Source: Pseudomonas cremoricolorata DSM 17059 = NBRC 16634
Lineage (GTDB): Bacteria > Pseudomonadota > Gammaproteobacteria > Pseudomonadales > Pseudomonadaceae
DNA: 64,000 bases
NCBI RefSeq assembly: GCF_000425745.1
Contig: NZ_AUEA01000003.1
Span: 372,001-436,000, forward strand
Reading direction: 5' to 3'
A model generated the notes under the pieces. It searched no databases and had not been told where the DNA came from. It was given only the letters and a program-made list of their open reading frames with translations. Each line of letters begins with the position of its first letter. Position 1 is the first letter of the stretch. Position numbers and translations under genes: made by a program. Below, piece after piece: positions 26,979 to 36,342 of this stretch.

Positions 26979-27587
26979 ATGAGTACCTATAGCCATCCAG
27001 AACGCCTGCGCCGGTTCATCACCGGCTTCGCCGAGCTGCTCGACCAGCAATCCGATGAAGCGGCCATTCTCGACCAGGGCCAGCGCTTGCTCGGCGAACT
27101 GGTCGCCCATGATGACTGGCTGCCTGATGAGCTGGCGCAGCCTGACCCTGAGCGGTACCAGCAGTTTCTGCTGCATTGCGATTCACGCCAGCGCTTCTCG
27201 GTGGTGAGTTTCGTCTGGGGGCCAGGCCAGCGCACCCCGATTCACGACCACCGCGTCTGGGGCCTGATCGGCATGTTGCGCGGCGCCGAACACGCGCAAG
27301 GCTTCAGTCGCGACGCGCATGGTGCGCTGCGCCCCGAGGGCAGCGCCGTGCTGTTGCAGCCGGGTCAGGTCGAGGCGGTGTCGCCGCGCATTGGCGACGT
27401 GCATCAGGTCAGCAATGCCTTCGCTGATCGCGTGTCGATCAGCATCCATGTCTATGGCGGCAACATCGGCGCGGTCAAACGCGCCGTGTTCACCGCCGAC
27501 GGCAGCGAGAAGCCGTTCATCTCCGGTTATTCCAACGCCCATCTGCCCAATATCTGGGACCTGTCCAAAGAGAGCTCTGCCCCATGA
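26979..27587 (+). CDS. 3-Mercaptopropionate dioxygenase (cysteine dioxygenase family)
   Basis: 202-residue cupin thiol dioxygenase. The iron ligands are H89, H91 (TPIHDHRVWG) and H142 (GDVHQVSN). The second-sphere Ser155-His157-Tyr159 (SISIHVYG) and Arg168 are also present. As far as I recall, these are the same residues and numbers as in the P. aeruginosa enzyme (PA2602) that oxidises 3-mercaptopropionate to its sulfinate. The Arg168 position distinguishes it from mammalian-type cysteine dioxygenase. It overlaps the rhodanese gene by ATGA and faces a sulfonate-type uptake/monooxygenase operon. Confidence 0.88.
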   Translation: MSTYSHPERLRRFITGFAELLDQQSDEAAILDQGQRLLGELVAHDDWLPDELAQPDPERYQQFLLHCDSRQRFSVVSFVWGPGQRTPIHDHRVWGLIGMLRGAEHAQGFSRDAHGALRPEGSAVLLQPGQVEAVSPRIGDVHQVSNAFADRVSISIHVYGGNIGAVKRAVFTADGSEKPFISGYSNAHLPNIWDLSKESSAP

Positions 27588-29176
27588 CTGCCACTGCCCA
27601 CCGCAGCTTCCACGACATCCGCCAGGCGCTGCTGGCCGGCGAAGAGCTGGCCTTGATCGATGTCCGTGAAGAAGATCCGTACGCTCAGGAACACCCGCTG
27701 TTCGCTGCCAACATTCCTTTGTCGAAGCTGGAAATCGAGGTCTATGCGCGGGTGCCACGGCGTGACACCGCGATTACCGTCTACGACGATGGCGAAGGCC
27801 TGGCTCAGCTCGCTGCCGAGCGTTTGCAGGCGCTTGGCTATATCGATGTCGCGCTGCTGCAAAAGGGCCTTGCCGGCTGGCGCGAGGCCGGTGGCGAGCT
27901 GTTCCGCGACGTCAACGTGCCCAGCAAGGCCTTTGGTGAGCTGGTGGAAAGCGCGCGCCACACCCCTTCACTGGCCGCTGAACAGGTCAAGCAGTTGCTC
28001 GATGACAAGGCCAATGTGGTGGTGCTCGACGCCCGGCGTTTCGACGAATACCAAACCATGAGCATTCCTGGCGGCATCAGCGTGCCCGGCGCCGAACTGG
28101 TGCTGCGGGTCGCGGAGCTGGCGCCCGACCCGCGCACCCAGGTGATCGTCAACTGCGCCGGACGCACGCGCAGCATCATCGGCACGCAATCGCTGATCAA
28201 TGCCGGCATCGCCAACCCGGTGGCGGCGCTGCGCAACGGCACCATCGGCTGGACCCTGGCCGGACAGACCCTCGCCCATGGCCAGGCGCAGCGGTTCAGC
28301 GAGGTCAGCGCGGCGACCCGCAGCGCCGCCGCAGCCCGCGCCCGGCAGGTGGCCGAGCGCGCCGGGGTGCTGCGCGTGCAGCGCGAGGTGCTGGCCGAGT
28401 GGCAGGCCGACCCGCGCCGCACCACCTATGTGTTCGATGTGCGCACCCCAGAGGAGTACGCCGCCGGGCACTGGCCGCACAGCCGCAGCGTGCCAGGCGG
28501 GCAGTTGGTGCAGGAGACCGACCACGTCGCCAGCGTACGCGGCGCGCGCATCGTGCTGATCGACGACGACGGCGTGCGCGCCAACATGAGCGCCTCGTGG
28601 CTGGCGCAGATGGGCTGGCAAGTGGCGGTGCTCGAGGGCATCACCGCCGCTGATTTCAGCCAGACCGGCGACTGGCAGCCGCCACTGCCGGCACAACCGC
28701 AGGTGGACTACCTCGACCCTGCGCAGCTGGCGCAGTGGCTGCAGCGCCCCGGCACCGTACTGCTCGACTTCACCACCAGCGCCAACTACGTGAAACGCCA
28801 TATCCCCGGCGCGCACTGGGTGATTCGCGCGCAACTGGCGCAAGCGCTGGAGCGCCTGCCTGTAGCCGAACGCTACGTGCTGACCTGCGGCAGCAGCCTG
28901 TTGGCGCGCTTCGCCAGCCGCGACCTGCAAGCCCTGACGCGCACCCCGGTACACGTGCTGCAAGGCGGCACAGCTGCGTGGATCGCCGAGCAGCGCCCGC
29001 TGGACAGCGGCGAGCGCCAGTTGGCCGTGCCGCGCAGCGACCGCTACCGGCGCCCCTACGAGGGCACCGACAACGCCCACGCAGCGATGCAGGGGTACCT
29101 GGACTGGGAGTTCGGCCTGGTCGAACAGTTGCGCCGCGATGGCACCCACGGCTTCCGCGTGCTCGGCGCTGAGTGA
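27584..29176 (+). CDS. Four-domain rhodanese-type sulfurtransferase
   Basis: 530 residues with four rhodanese modules. Module 2 has the loop VNCAGRTRS with Cys191; module 4 has LTCGSSLLAR with Cys435. At the equivalent loops module 1 has VYDDGEG and module 3 has IDDDGVR, each with aspartates instead of cysteine. So active and degenerate domains alternate. It may handle persulfide or sulfane sulfur released after thiol oxidation. Its start overlaps the dioxygenase stop, and this gene pair is also adjacent in P. aeruginosa (PA2602-PA2603, from memory). Cytosolic, no signal peptide. Confidence 0.88.
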   Translation: MTATAHRSFHDIRQALLAGEELALIDVREEDPYAQEHPLFAANIPLSKLEIEVYARVPRRDTAITVYDDGEGLAQLAAERLQALGYIDVALLQKGLAGWREAGGELFRDVNVPSKAFGELVESARHTPSLAAEQVKQLLDDKANVVVLDARRFDEYQTMSIPGGISVPGAELVLRVAELAPDPRTQVIVNCAGRTRSIIGTQSLINAGIANPVAALRNGTIGWTLAGQTLAHGQAQRFSEVSAATRSAAAARARQVAERAGVLRVQREVLAEWQADPRRTTYVFDVRTPEEYAAGHWPHSRSVPGGQLVQETDHVASVRGARIVLIDDDGVRANMSASWLAQMGWQVAVLEGITAADFSQTGDWQPPLPAQPQVDYLDPAQLAQWLQRPGTVLLDFTTSANYVKRHIPGAHWVIRAQLAQALERLPVAERYVLTCGSSLLARFASRDLQALTRTPVHVLQGGTAAWIAEQRPLDSGERQLAVPRSDRYRRPYEGTDNAHAAMQGYLDWEFGLVEQLRRDGTHGFRVLGAE

Positions 29177-29277
29177 GCCGAGGCGCTGCGCCCAGGCTTG
29201 AAGCGGGGATCGCCGCCACGCGAACCCCGCTGGCGCCAGTCGGTCATAGCCCTACCCCATCGACAGACCGACTGCCC

Positions 29278-30414
29278 ATGCCCACCGCCTATGGCTCCAA
29301 GCCTTACCTGCGCGCCACGCGCCTGACCTTCTTCACCCTCGGCCTGACCATGGCGGCCTGGGCTCCGCTGGTGGCCTATGCCAAGCAGCGCCTGCAACTG
29401 GGCGACGGCGCCTTTGGCAGTATGCTGCTATGCATCGGCCTCGGTTCGCTGCTGAGCATGCCCTTCGCCGGGCGCCTGGCACGTGCGCTGGGCCTGCGCC
29501 GAGTGATGCAGTTGGCCGGATTGTGCTTCAGCGCCACGCTGGTGCTGCTGGCGGTGCTCGATTCGCCCGTTGCGTTCGGCGTCGCGCTGCTGGTGTTCGG
29601 AGCGTGCCTGGGGGTCGGCGATATTTGCATGAACCTGCAAGCAGCCATCGTCGAGAAAGCCGCCGAACGGCCCTTGATGTCGGGTTTCCACGGGCTGTTC
29701 AGCGTCGGCGCCTTTGCCGGCGCCGCCGGAGTGACGCTGTTGCTGCGCCAGGGCGCCTCGCCGTTGCAGGCTGCCAGCACCGCAGCGGTACTGGCGCTGA
29801 CGCTGCTGGCGCTGGCTTACCGGCATCAGTTGCGTGAGCTGGAAACCCTCGACGATGCGGCGTTCAGATGGCCGCGGGGGGTGGTGGCGATCATCGCCCT
29901 GCTGGCATTCGTCTGTCTGTTGGTCGAAGGCGCGATGCTCGACTGGAGCGCGCTGTACCTACACGACGCCCACAAAGTCAGCCTGGCCTCGGCGGGCATC
30001 GCCTACAGCCTGTTCACCCTGAGCATGGCCGCGGCGCGGCTACTGGGCGACCGCCTGGCGCGCCACTTGGGCGACCTGGCCCTGCTGCTGGGCGGTGGCC
30101 TGCTGGCGCTGCTGGGGCTGGTGCTGGCGCAATGCTTGCCATTGAACGGCGCACTGCTGGGCTTTGCCCTGGCAGGGCTGGGCCTTGCCAACGCCGTGCC
30201 GGTGCTGTTTCGCGCCGCGCTCAGGCAAACGCGCATGGCCGCTGCCAGCAGCCTGAGCGCGGTGGCGACCCTGGGCTATCTGGGGGTACTGCTGGGGCCG
30301 GGGTTCATCGGTCATCTGGCCGAGCTGACCTCGCTGCACAGCGCCTTCTGGGCGCTGGCGGCGGGGCTTTCGCTGCTATGCCTGTTGAGCCGCCGCGCGC
30401 TCGCAGGCGGCTGA
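29278..30414 (+). CDS. MFS transporter
   Basis: 378 residues from ATG 29278 with about 12 membrane helices. Short loops and motifs such as LCIGLGSLLSMPFAGRLARALGLRRVM and FGACLGVGDICMNLQAAIVEK resemble the YbjJ-like branch of the major facilitator superfamily. The substrate is unknown. It follows the rhodanese gene by about 100 bases and converges with another, unrelated MFS gene only 10 bases from its stop. Confidence 0.82.
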   Translation: MPTAYGSKPYLRATRLTFFTLGLTMAAWAPLVAYAKQRLQLGDGAFGSMLLCIGLGSLLSMPFAGRLARALGLRRVMQLAGLCFSATLVLLAVLDSPVAFGVALLVFGACLGVGDICMNLQAAIVEKAAERPLMSGFHGLFSVGAFAGAAGVTLLLRQGASPLQAASTAAVLALTLLALAYRHQLRELETLDDAAFRWPRGVVAIIALLAFVCLLVEGAMLDWSALYLHDAHKVSLASAGIAYSLFTLSMAAARLLGDRLARHLGDLALLLGGGLLALLGLVLAQCLPLNGALLGFALAGLGLANAVPVLFRAALRQTRMAAASSLSAVATLGYLGVLLGPGFIGHLAELTSLHSAFWALAAGLSLLCLLSRRALAGG

Positions 30415-30424
30415 GTCACTGCGG

Positions 30425-31666
30425 CTACTGCGCCGGAGCCATCGAGGCTGCCGGTTTATCGTCCAGATCGCCGGTGTAGTTGCGGGTTTCCGGCATGCCC
30501 AGCCAGAGCAGGCAGAACGCCGCCGCGGCAATCGCCGCCAGGGTCAGGAAGGCGGCGTTGTAGCCTTCGCTCTGCACCACCAGCCCGGCCAGGCCGGGAC
30601 TCAGCGCAGCGCCCAGGCCGAATGCGGTCGACAAGGCGCCCAGGCTGACATTGAAGCGGCCGGTGCCTTGGGTGAGGTCCTTGACCACCACCGGGAACAT
30701 CGCGCCGATCACCCCGGCGCCGATGCCGTCGAGCAGTTGCACGCCCACCAGCCAGAACGGGTTGTCCGACAGCACGTACAGCGCGCCACGCAGCGGCAGA
30801 ATCAAAAAGCCCACCAGCAGCAGCGGCTTGCGTCCCCACACATCGGCCTTAAGCCCCACCAGCATCGCCACCGGCACCATCACCAACTGCGCCGCAACGA
30901 TGCAGGCCGAGGTCAGCGGGGTGGCCAGTTGCAGGTTGACCTGCGAAAGCTTCTGGCTCACCAGCGGCAGCATTGCCGCGTTGGCCAGGTGAAACAGGGC
31001 GCAGCACACCGCGAAAATCAGCAGCGGTCGGTTGCCGAGCAGTACGCGCAGGCCCGAGGCCTGGGCATGGTCGCCTGCGCTCGGGGTGAAGCCGCGGGCG
31101 ACGTCGTGGTCGATGGCTTGGCTGCGCACCAGGCTCACCGCGACGATACTGCCGATGGTCATCGCCGCCATCAGGTAGAACACCACTACCGGGCCGTACA
31201 GCCAGGCCAGGCCACCTGCGAGCAGCGCCGAGAAGGCGTTGCCGGCATGGTTGAAGGTTTCATTGCGCCCGGTGCGCCGGGTGAAGGCCTTGGGCCCGGT
31301 GATGCCCAGGGAAATGGCGGCAATCGCGGGCGCGAACACCGAGCCTGCCACGGCGCTGACGGTTTGCGTCACCGCCACCCAGGTGAACGAGGTCAGCCAC
31401 GGCAACAGCAGGCAACTGCCGGTGACCAATAGCGCGGCGATCACCACCACGGCGCGCTTGGCGGTGGTGCGGTCGATCAGCGCGCCGGCGGGCGTCTGGG
31501 TCAGCAGCGCGGTGATGCCGGCCAGACTCATTACCAAACCAATGCTGGCCGGTTCCCACTTGTGCACCGCCAACAGGTAGATGGCCAAATACGGGCCGAG
31601 ACCGTCGCGCACGTCGGCCAAAAAGAAGTTGAGCCAATCGAGGGAACGCTGATCGCGCTGCTGCAT
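30425..31666 (-). CDS. MFS transporter
   Basis: 413 residues with 12 predicted spans. MSLAGITALLTQTPAGALIDRTTAKRAVVVIAALLV is the helix 2-3 motif; QLLDGIGAGVIGAMFPVVVKDLTQGTGRFN marks the second half. It resembles multidrug or metabolite exporters of the MFS class, and the substrate cannot be told. It is transcribed toward the other MFS gene and is monocistronic. Confidence 0.83.
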   Translation of the reverse strand: MQQRDQRSLDWLNFFLADVRDGLGPYLAIYLLAVHKWEPASIGLVMSLAGITALLTQTPAGALIDRTTAKRAVVVIAALLVTGSCLLLPWLTSFTWVAVTQTVSAVAGSVFAPAIAAISLGITGPKAFTRRTGRNETFNHAGNAFSALLAGGLAWLYGPVVVFYLMAAMTIGSIVAVSLVRSQAIDHDVARGFTPSAGDHAQASGLRVLLGNRPLLIFAVCCALFHLANAAMLPLVSQKLSQVNLQLATPLTSACIVAAQLVMVPVAMLVGLKADVWGRKPLLLVGFLILPLRGALYVLSDNPFWLVGVQLLDGIGAGVIGAMFPVVVKDLTQGTGRFNVSLGALSTAFGLGAALSPGLAGLVVQSEGYNAAFLTLAAIAAAAFCLLWLGMPETRNYTGDLDDKPAASMAPAQ

Positions 31667-31780
31667 GATGGGTGGGCATCCAGGGGGTGATTTTCAGGAT
31701 AGACCCGGGGTCCTGGAGGAACGTTCTGGGGGGTAGTGGGTATATTTATTGCCGGTTTCGATCAGTCCCCTGGAGGGTTT

Positions 31781-31800
31781 TTCGCGGCTGAAGCCGCGAA
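31781..31800. repeat. Perfect palindromic hairpin, REP-like
   Basis: TTCGCGGC (31781-31788), TGAA loop, GCCGCGAA (31793-31800). The GCGGCTGAAGCCGCG core is typical of pseudomonad extragenic palindromes. It lies 31 bases beyond the end of the molybdoenzyme gene and may also help end its transcript. Confidence 0.55.
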
Positions 31801-31830
31801 CAGCCTTGCCGCGAAACCTGCATCGACCGC

Positions 31831-34170
31831 TCAACGCACCTGATCCGCCTCATCCAGGGCATAGGCCAGATCTTCCCGGCTAGGTTCGGCGCGGTGCAAG
31901 GTCACCGGGATCGACTTGGCCGCTGGCACCTTGCTGCGCTCGGCGTGGTGCCACAGCGGCACCAGCGGGTTGCACTCAGGGTAATAGCCGGCCGCGCAGC
32001 CCTCAGGAATGTCGTAGACCAGGATCTGCAACGGGCCGACCTCGCGGCGCACCTCAGGCTCGATGGCGGTGCGTACGCTGACCCAGTCGCCCGCGGCGAA
32101 GCCCAGACGCAGCACGTCATTGCGGTTGAGAAACAGCACGCTGCGGGTGCCGCTGACCCCGCGAAAACGGTCTTCATAGCCATAGATGGTGGTGTTGAAC
32201 TGGTCGTTGCTGCGCAGCGTCATCAGGTTCAGCACGTCGCGCCGGCTTGGGTCGACACGACTGTCCGGGTCTTCTTCGAGGCTGTGCGGGGCAATGAAGC
32301 GCGCCTTGCCGGTGTCGGTGTGCCATTGCCGCTGGCTGGCGCCGAGCGGGCGGTGGAAACCGCCGTGCTGCCACATGCGGGTTTCCATGTCATGGAAGAT
32401 CTCAGGGTAGGTGGCGCTGATGGCGGCGCGAATCAGTGCGTAGTCATGACGCCAGGCGTCCCACGGCACCTGGCACTCGCTGCCCAGGGTGTGCTCGGCC
32501 AGCCCCGCGATGATCGCCACCTCCGAGCGCAAATGCTCACTGGCAGGCTCGGTGGTGCCCTGCCAGGCACGCATCACGCCGGTGCTGTCTTCGGTGCTGT
32601 AGACCTGCTCGACGCCCTCCTGGCGGTCGATCTCGATATGCCCCAGGCACGGCAGCAGCCAGGTGTGCTGGCCCGGCACCAGGTGCGTGCGGTTGAGCTT
32701 GGTCGCCACCTGAACGTTCAGCGCCAGGCCGGCCCAGGCCGGTTCCATGCGGTCGGTGTCGGGAATCGCTCGCAGAAAATTGCCGCCCATGCCGATGAAG
32801 GCCTTGACCGAACCGTCGAGAATGCCTTCGCAGGTGTCCACCGTGGCCAGCCCCTTGCGCTCGGGCACGCGGATGTTGAACAGCTCCAGCAGCTTGTCGG
32901 CCGGCACCTTGGCCGGGTCTTCGGTAATGCCCACGGTGCGCTGGCCCTGCACGTTAGAGTGGCCACGTACCGGGCAGATGCCCGCCCCTGGCCGGCCGAT
33001 GTTGCCGCGCAGCAGCAGCAGGTTGACCAGCATCTGCACGGCGTCCACGCCCTTGCGGTGCTGAGTGATGCCCATGCCGAAGATCACCATCACCCGCTGG
33101 CTTCGCGCATACACCGTGGCGGCAGCTTCGAGAGCGCTGCGGGTAAGGCCACTGTGGCGCTCCAGGCTGTCCCACGACTGGCTGTCGACCAGCGCACGCA
33201 GGCTGTCGATGCCGTCGGTGTGCTCGGCGATGAAGCCGTGGTCGAGCACCTCCCCGCGCTGTGCTTCCAGCGCCAGCACCGCCTTGATGATGCCGGTGAC
33301 CGCTGCCAGGTCGCCGCCGATCTTCACCTGGTGATACTGGGTGCTGATCACCGTCGACTCCGGGCCAATCATCTCCACCGGCGACTGCGGGTTGACGAAG
33401 CGCTCAAGGCCACGTTCACGCAGCGGGTTGAAGGTGATGATCGGCACCTGACGCTTGCGCGCCTCCTGCAACGGATGAAGCATGCGTGGGCTATTGCTGC
33501 CCACGTTCTGGCCGAAGAAAAAAATACAGTCGGTGTGTTCGAAGTCTTCCAGGGTCACGGTGCCGACCGGCACGCCGATGCTTTCCTGCAAGCCCACCGA
33601 AGTGCTCTCGTGGCACATGTTGGAGCTGTCCGGCAGGTTGTTGTTGCCATAGGCGCGGGCGAACAGCTGGTACATGAACGACGCCTCCAGCGACGCTCGC
33701 CCCGAGGCGTAGAACACCACCTGCTCAGGCGCCAGCGCCTTGAGCTGCCGAGCGATGCCGGCATACGCCTCGGCCCAGGTGGTCTCATGGTAGCGGTCGC
33801 TGGCAGGGTCATAACGCAGCGGGTGGGTCAGCCTTCCGTGCTGCTCCAGCGCGTTGTCGGTCCAGCCGCGCAGCTCGCTGAGGCTGTGCCGGGCGAAGAA
33901 CTCAGGGCCGGTGCGCAGCCGGGTAACTTCCCAAGCCGTGGCCTTGGCGCCGTTTTCACAGAATTCCAGCGCATGGGGGTTGCCGGGCTTGGCCCAGGCG
34001 CAGCTGACACAGGCAAAGCCCTTGGGCTTGTTCTGCTTGAACAGCGCGGGCGTGGCGCTGGTCAGCGCCTGCTCATGCCAGAGAATGTGCATCACCGAGC
34101 GGGCCGATCCCCAGCCGCCTGCGGCCGATTGATAGGGCTTGTAGTGCGGATGGGGATGAATGAGCGACAT
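31831..34170 (-). CDS. FdhF/YdeP-family molybdopterin oxidoreductase
   Basis: 779 residues of the formate-dehydrogenase-alpha-like class (YdeP group). GFACVSCAWAKPG near residues 50-62 supplies cysteines for an iron-sulfur site. NNLPDSSNMCHESTSVGLQESIG, FFGQNVGSNSPRMLHPL and MGITQHRKGVDAVQMLVNLLLLRGNIGRPGAGICPVRGHSNVQG are bis-MGD binding segments. The C-terminal DLTMxxRSNDQFNTTIYGYEDR-like region is the molydopterin dinucleotide domain. The electron acceptor and substrate are unknown; E. coli YdeP is linked to acid resistance. ATG 34170 is preferred to an in-frame GTG three codons upstream. It is divergent from a catalase-like gene. Confidence 0.87.
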   Translation of the reverse strand: MSLIHPHPHYKPYQSAAGGWGSARSVMHILWHEQALTSATPALFKQNKPKGFACVSCAWAKPGNPHALEFCENGAKATAWEVTRLRTGPEFFARHSLSELRGWTDNALEQHGRLTHPLRYDPASDRYHETTWAEAYAGIARQLKALAPEQVVFYASGRASLEASFMYQLFARAYGNNNLPDSSNMCHESTSVGLQESIGVPVGTVTLEDFEHTDCIFFFGQNVGSNSPRMLHPLQEARKRQVPIITFNPLRERGLERFVNPQSPVEMIGPESTVISTQYHQVKIGGDLAAVTGIIKAVLALEAQRGEVLDHGFIAEHTDGIDSLRALVDSQSWDSLERHSGLTRSALEAAATVYARSQRVMVIFGMGITQHRKGVDAVQMLVNLLLLRGNIGRPGAGICPVRGHSNVQGQRTVGITEDPAKVPADKLLELFNIRVPERKGLATVDTCEGILDGSVKAFIGMGGNFLRAIPDTDRMEPAWAGLALNVQVATKLNRTHLVPGQHTWLLPCLGHIEIDRQEGVEQVYSTEDSTGVMRAWQGTTEPASEHLRSEVAIIAGLAEHTLGSECQVPWDAWRHDYALIRAAISATYPEIFHDMETRMWQHGGFHRPLGASQRQWHTDTGKARFIAPHSLEEDPDSRVDPSRRDVLNLMTLRSNDQFNTTIYGYEDRFRGVSGTRSVLFLNRNDVLRLGFAAGDWVSVRTAIEPEVRREVGPLQILVYDIPEGCAAGYYPECNPLVPLWHHAERSKVPAAKSIPVTLHRAEPSREDLAYALDEADQVR

Positions 34171-34409
34171 GGACTGCACCTGGGCGACGGATCACGGGGT
34201 ATGCAAGGTTCGAAGCACCGCCAGGCGCGAAAGTTCAAGCGCGCTGAGCGCCACGAAGCGCCGTCCATGCGCCCACTGCCGCCGCCGGTCGGCAGTTGCA
34301 CGCGGCGCCCTGAACCTCGGTCTGCGCGCTCAGCTCATCTATTTACTCGCACCCAAAGAAGCACGGCCCGGACCGTGCCTGCGAGCACCCAGCCGAGCGG
34401 AGATAGCCC

Positions 34410-35531
34410 ATGAGCGACCAACCAAGCCGTACCCCCTTGCCCTTCCAGTCGAGTTTCGAACAGGTTCCTGACGACGAGGCCCAGACCAGCCAGGAGCTGG
34501 TCGAAACCCTGCGCTCGATCATGCAGACCACCTACGAGCACCGTGGTCACTCTGATCGCAGCGTGCATGCCAAGGGCCACGGCCTGTTGCAAGGCGAAGT
34601 CATCGTCCTCGACAACCTGCCGCCGGCCCTGGCCCAAGGTGCGTTCGCCCGCCCTGGGCGCTACCCGGCCTACCTGCGCCTGTCGACCAACCCCGGCGAC
34701 ATTCTCGATGACAAGGTCTCGACCCCGCGCGGCCTGGCGCTGAAGATAGTCGGCGTGGAAGGCCCGCGCCTGCCCGGCAGCGAGGGCGAGCAGACCCAGG
34801 ACTTCGTCATGCAGAACGCCAAGGCCTTCACCGCAGCGACGCCCAAGGACTTTCTCAAGACTCTCAAGCTGCTGGCCAAGACCACCGACAAGGCGCCTGG
34901 CAGCAAGAAGGTCATGTCGGCCGTGCTGCGCGGTGTCGAAGCCACGCTCGAAGCGGTCGGTATCGAAAGCGGCACGATCAAGAGCTTGGGTGGCCACCCG
35001 CAGACCCACCTGCTGGGCGAAAGCTTCTCCACCGTGGTGCCGGTGCTGTACGGCTCGTACTACGCCAAGGTGGCGGTGGTGCCGGTGGCGCCGCAGCTCA
35101 CCGAACTCACCGACCAGCACCTTGACTTCGAGGGCAACCCTGACGGTCTGCGCGTCGCGGTCAGCGACTTCTTCCAGCAGCAGAGCGGCACTTGGGAAAT
35201 CCGCGTGCAGCTGGCCACCGACCTGGAAAAAATGCCCATCGAGGATGCCTCGGTAGAGTGGCCGGAAGACCTTAGCCCCTACGTCACCGTGGCCCGCCTG
35301 GAAGTGCCGGTGCAGCTCAGCTGGTCGGACGACAAGGTGCGGCAGATCGACGACGGCATGGCCTTCAGCCCCTGGCATGGCCTGGCCGCCCACCGTCCGT
35401 TGGGCGGGGTGATGCGCTCGCGCAAGCCGGCCTATGAAATGTCCGCCAACTTCCGTAGCGAGCACAACGGCTGCCCCATTCATGAACCACGCGGTGGCTG
35501 CCCGATGCACGCTTCGGGTAAAGAAATTTAA
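34410..35531 (+). CDS. Catalase-family haem protein with C-terminal Cys-Pro motifs
   Basis: 373 residues, shorter than classical monofunctional catalases (about 480 or more) but like the minimal catalase-related group. SVHAKGHG contains the distal His, TPRGLALKIVG and STNPGDIL are conserved barrel segments, and RSRKPAYEMSANFR fits the proximal R-x4-Y haem-tyrosine motif. It probably uses peroxide in a peroxidase or catalase reaction. The C-terminal tail is unusual: GCPIHEPRGGCPMH contains two CP dipeptides followed by His, similar to haem-regulatory motifs. A PfpI-family gene follows 103 bases downstream. Confidence 0.87.
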   Translation: MSDQPSRTPLPFQSSFEQVPDDEAQTSQELVETLRSIMQTTYEHRGHSDRSVHAKGHGLLQGEVIVLDNLPPALAQGAFARPGRYPAYLRLSTNPGDILDDKVSTPRGLALKIVGVEGPRLPGSEGEQTQDFVMQNAKAFTAATPKDFLKTLKLLAKTTDKAPGSKKVMSAVLRGVEATLEAVGIESGTIKSLGGHPQTHLLGESFSTVVPVLYGSYYAKVAVVPVAPQLTELTDQHLDFEGNPDGLRVAVSDFFQQQSGTWEIRVQLATDLEKMPIEDASVEWPEDLSPYVTVARLEVPVQLSWSDDKVRQIDDGMAFSPWHGLAAHRPLGGVMRSRKPAYEMSANFRSEHNGCPIHEPRGGCPMHASGKEI

Positions 35532-35634
35532 ACCTTTCGCCGCCTGGGCTGATCAACCACAGGGCACGTCATTGCCCCTGCCTCACAACCATCGAGCACA
35601 GGCGGCTTCATGATCCACTGTTACTGGAGAAACC

Positions 35635-36189
35635 ATGAGCTCATCACTGACAGGCAAACGCGTTCTGATCATCACCTCGGACACCGGCATCGAACGCGAC
35701 GAGTTGCTTTCCCCACTCAAGGCTCTGGCCGAACACGGCGCCAGCGTTACCCACGCCTCGATCAAGGGCGCCGAGGTGCAGACCTTCCTGCAAGACACTG
35801 AAAAAGACCGCACCGTCACCGCCAACGCCAAGCTGTCCGAGGTCAAGGCCGACGACTACCAGGCGCTGGTCATTCCCGGCGGCACGGTCAACGCCGACAA
35901 CCTGCGCCAGGACGCCGATGCCCTGCGCCTGATCAAGGCCTTCGCCGACGCGGGCAAGGTGGTTGCGGCGATTTGCCACGGGCCATGGGCGTTGATCGAT
36001 GCCGGCGTGATCGAAGGCAAGACCCTGACCTCCTACCCCAGCGTCAAGACCGACCTGGTCAACGCCAAGGGTCAGTGGGTAGACGCCGAGGTCAAGGAAT
36101 GCAAGGCCAACGGCTGGCACCTGATCACCTCGCGTACCCCGGATGACCTGCCGGCGTTCAACCAGGCGATCGCCGAGGCCCTGGCGTGA
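35635..36189 (+). CDS. DJ-1/PfpI family protein (type 1 glutamine amidotransferase-like)
   Basis: 184 residues. The nucleophile elbow is AAICHGPWALIDAG, with the reactive Cys followed by His, and the upstream YQALVIPGGTVNADNLRQD is the family GG loop. The Glu partner of DJ-1/PfpI is seen near GIERDELLSP. Members act as stress-related glyoxalases, deglycases or peptidases; the exact activity is uncertain. ATG 35635 follows CTGGAGAAACC. The proximity to the catalase-like gene suggests a joint oxidative or general stress unit. Confidence 0.87.
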   Translation: MSSSLTGKRVLIITSDTGIERDELLSPLKALAEHGASVTHASIKGAEVQTFLQDTEKDRTVTANAKLSEVKADDYQALVIPGGTVNADNLRQDADALRLIKAFADAGKVVAAICHGPWALIDAGVIEGKTLTSYPSVKTDLVNAKGQWVDAEVKECKANGWHLITSRTPDDLPAFNQAIAEALA

Positions 36190-36200
36190 TTCACCTGCGC

Positions 36201-36227
36201 GCGTGGCACCTGTTACCGGTGCCGCGC
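36201..36227 (+). terminator. Strong hairpin after the PfpI-family gene
   Basis: Ten-bp stem GCGTGGCACC (36201-36210) / GGTGCCGCGC (36218-36227), one G-U pair, 7-base loop, directly after the stop. There is no U tract. Confidence 0.55.
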
Positions 36228-36342
36228 CGCGGGACGATGGAATTCCTGCAATAGCGTGATGTCACAGCGAAATCGGAGGAGGTGTCCAAACGCCAGGCGC
36301 GTCTCGGACCTTCCGCATGTAACCGCACCAAGAGTCCCAGCG

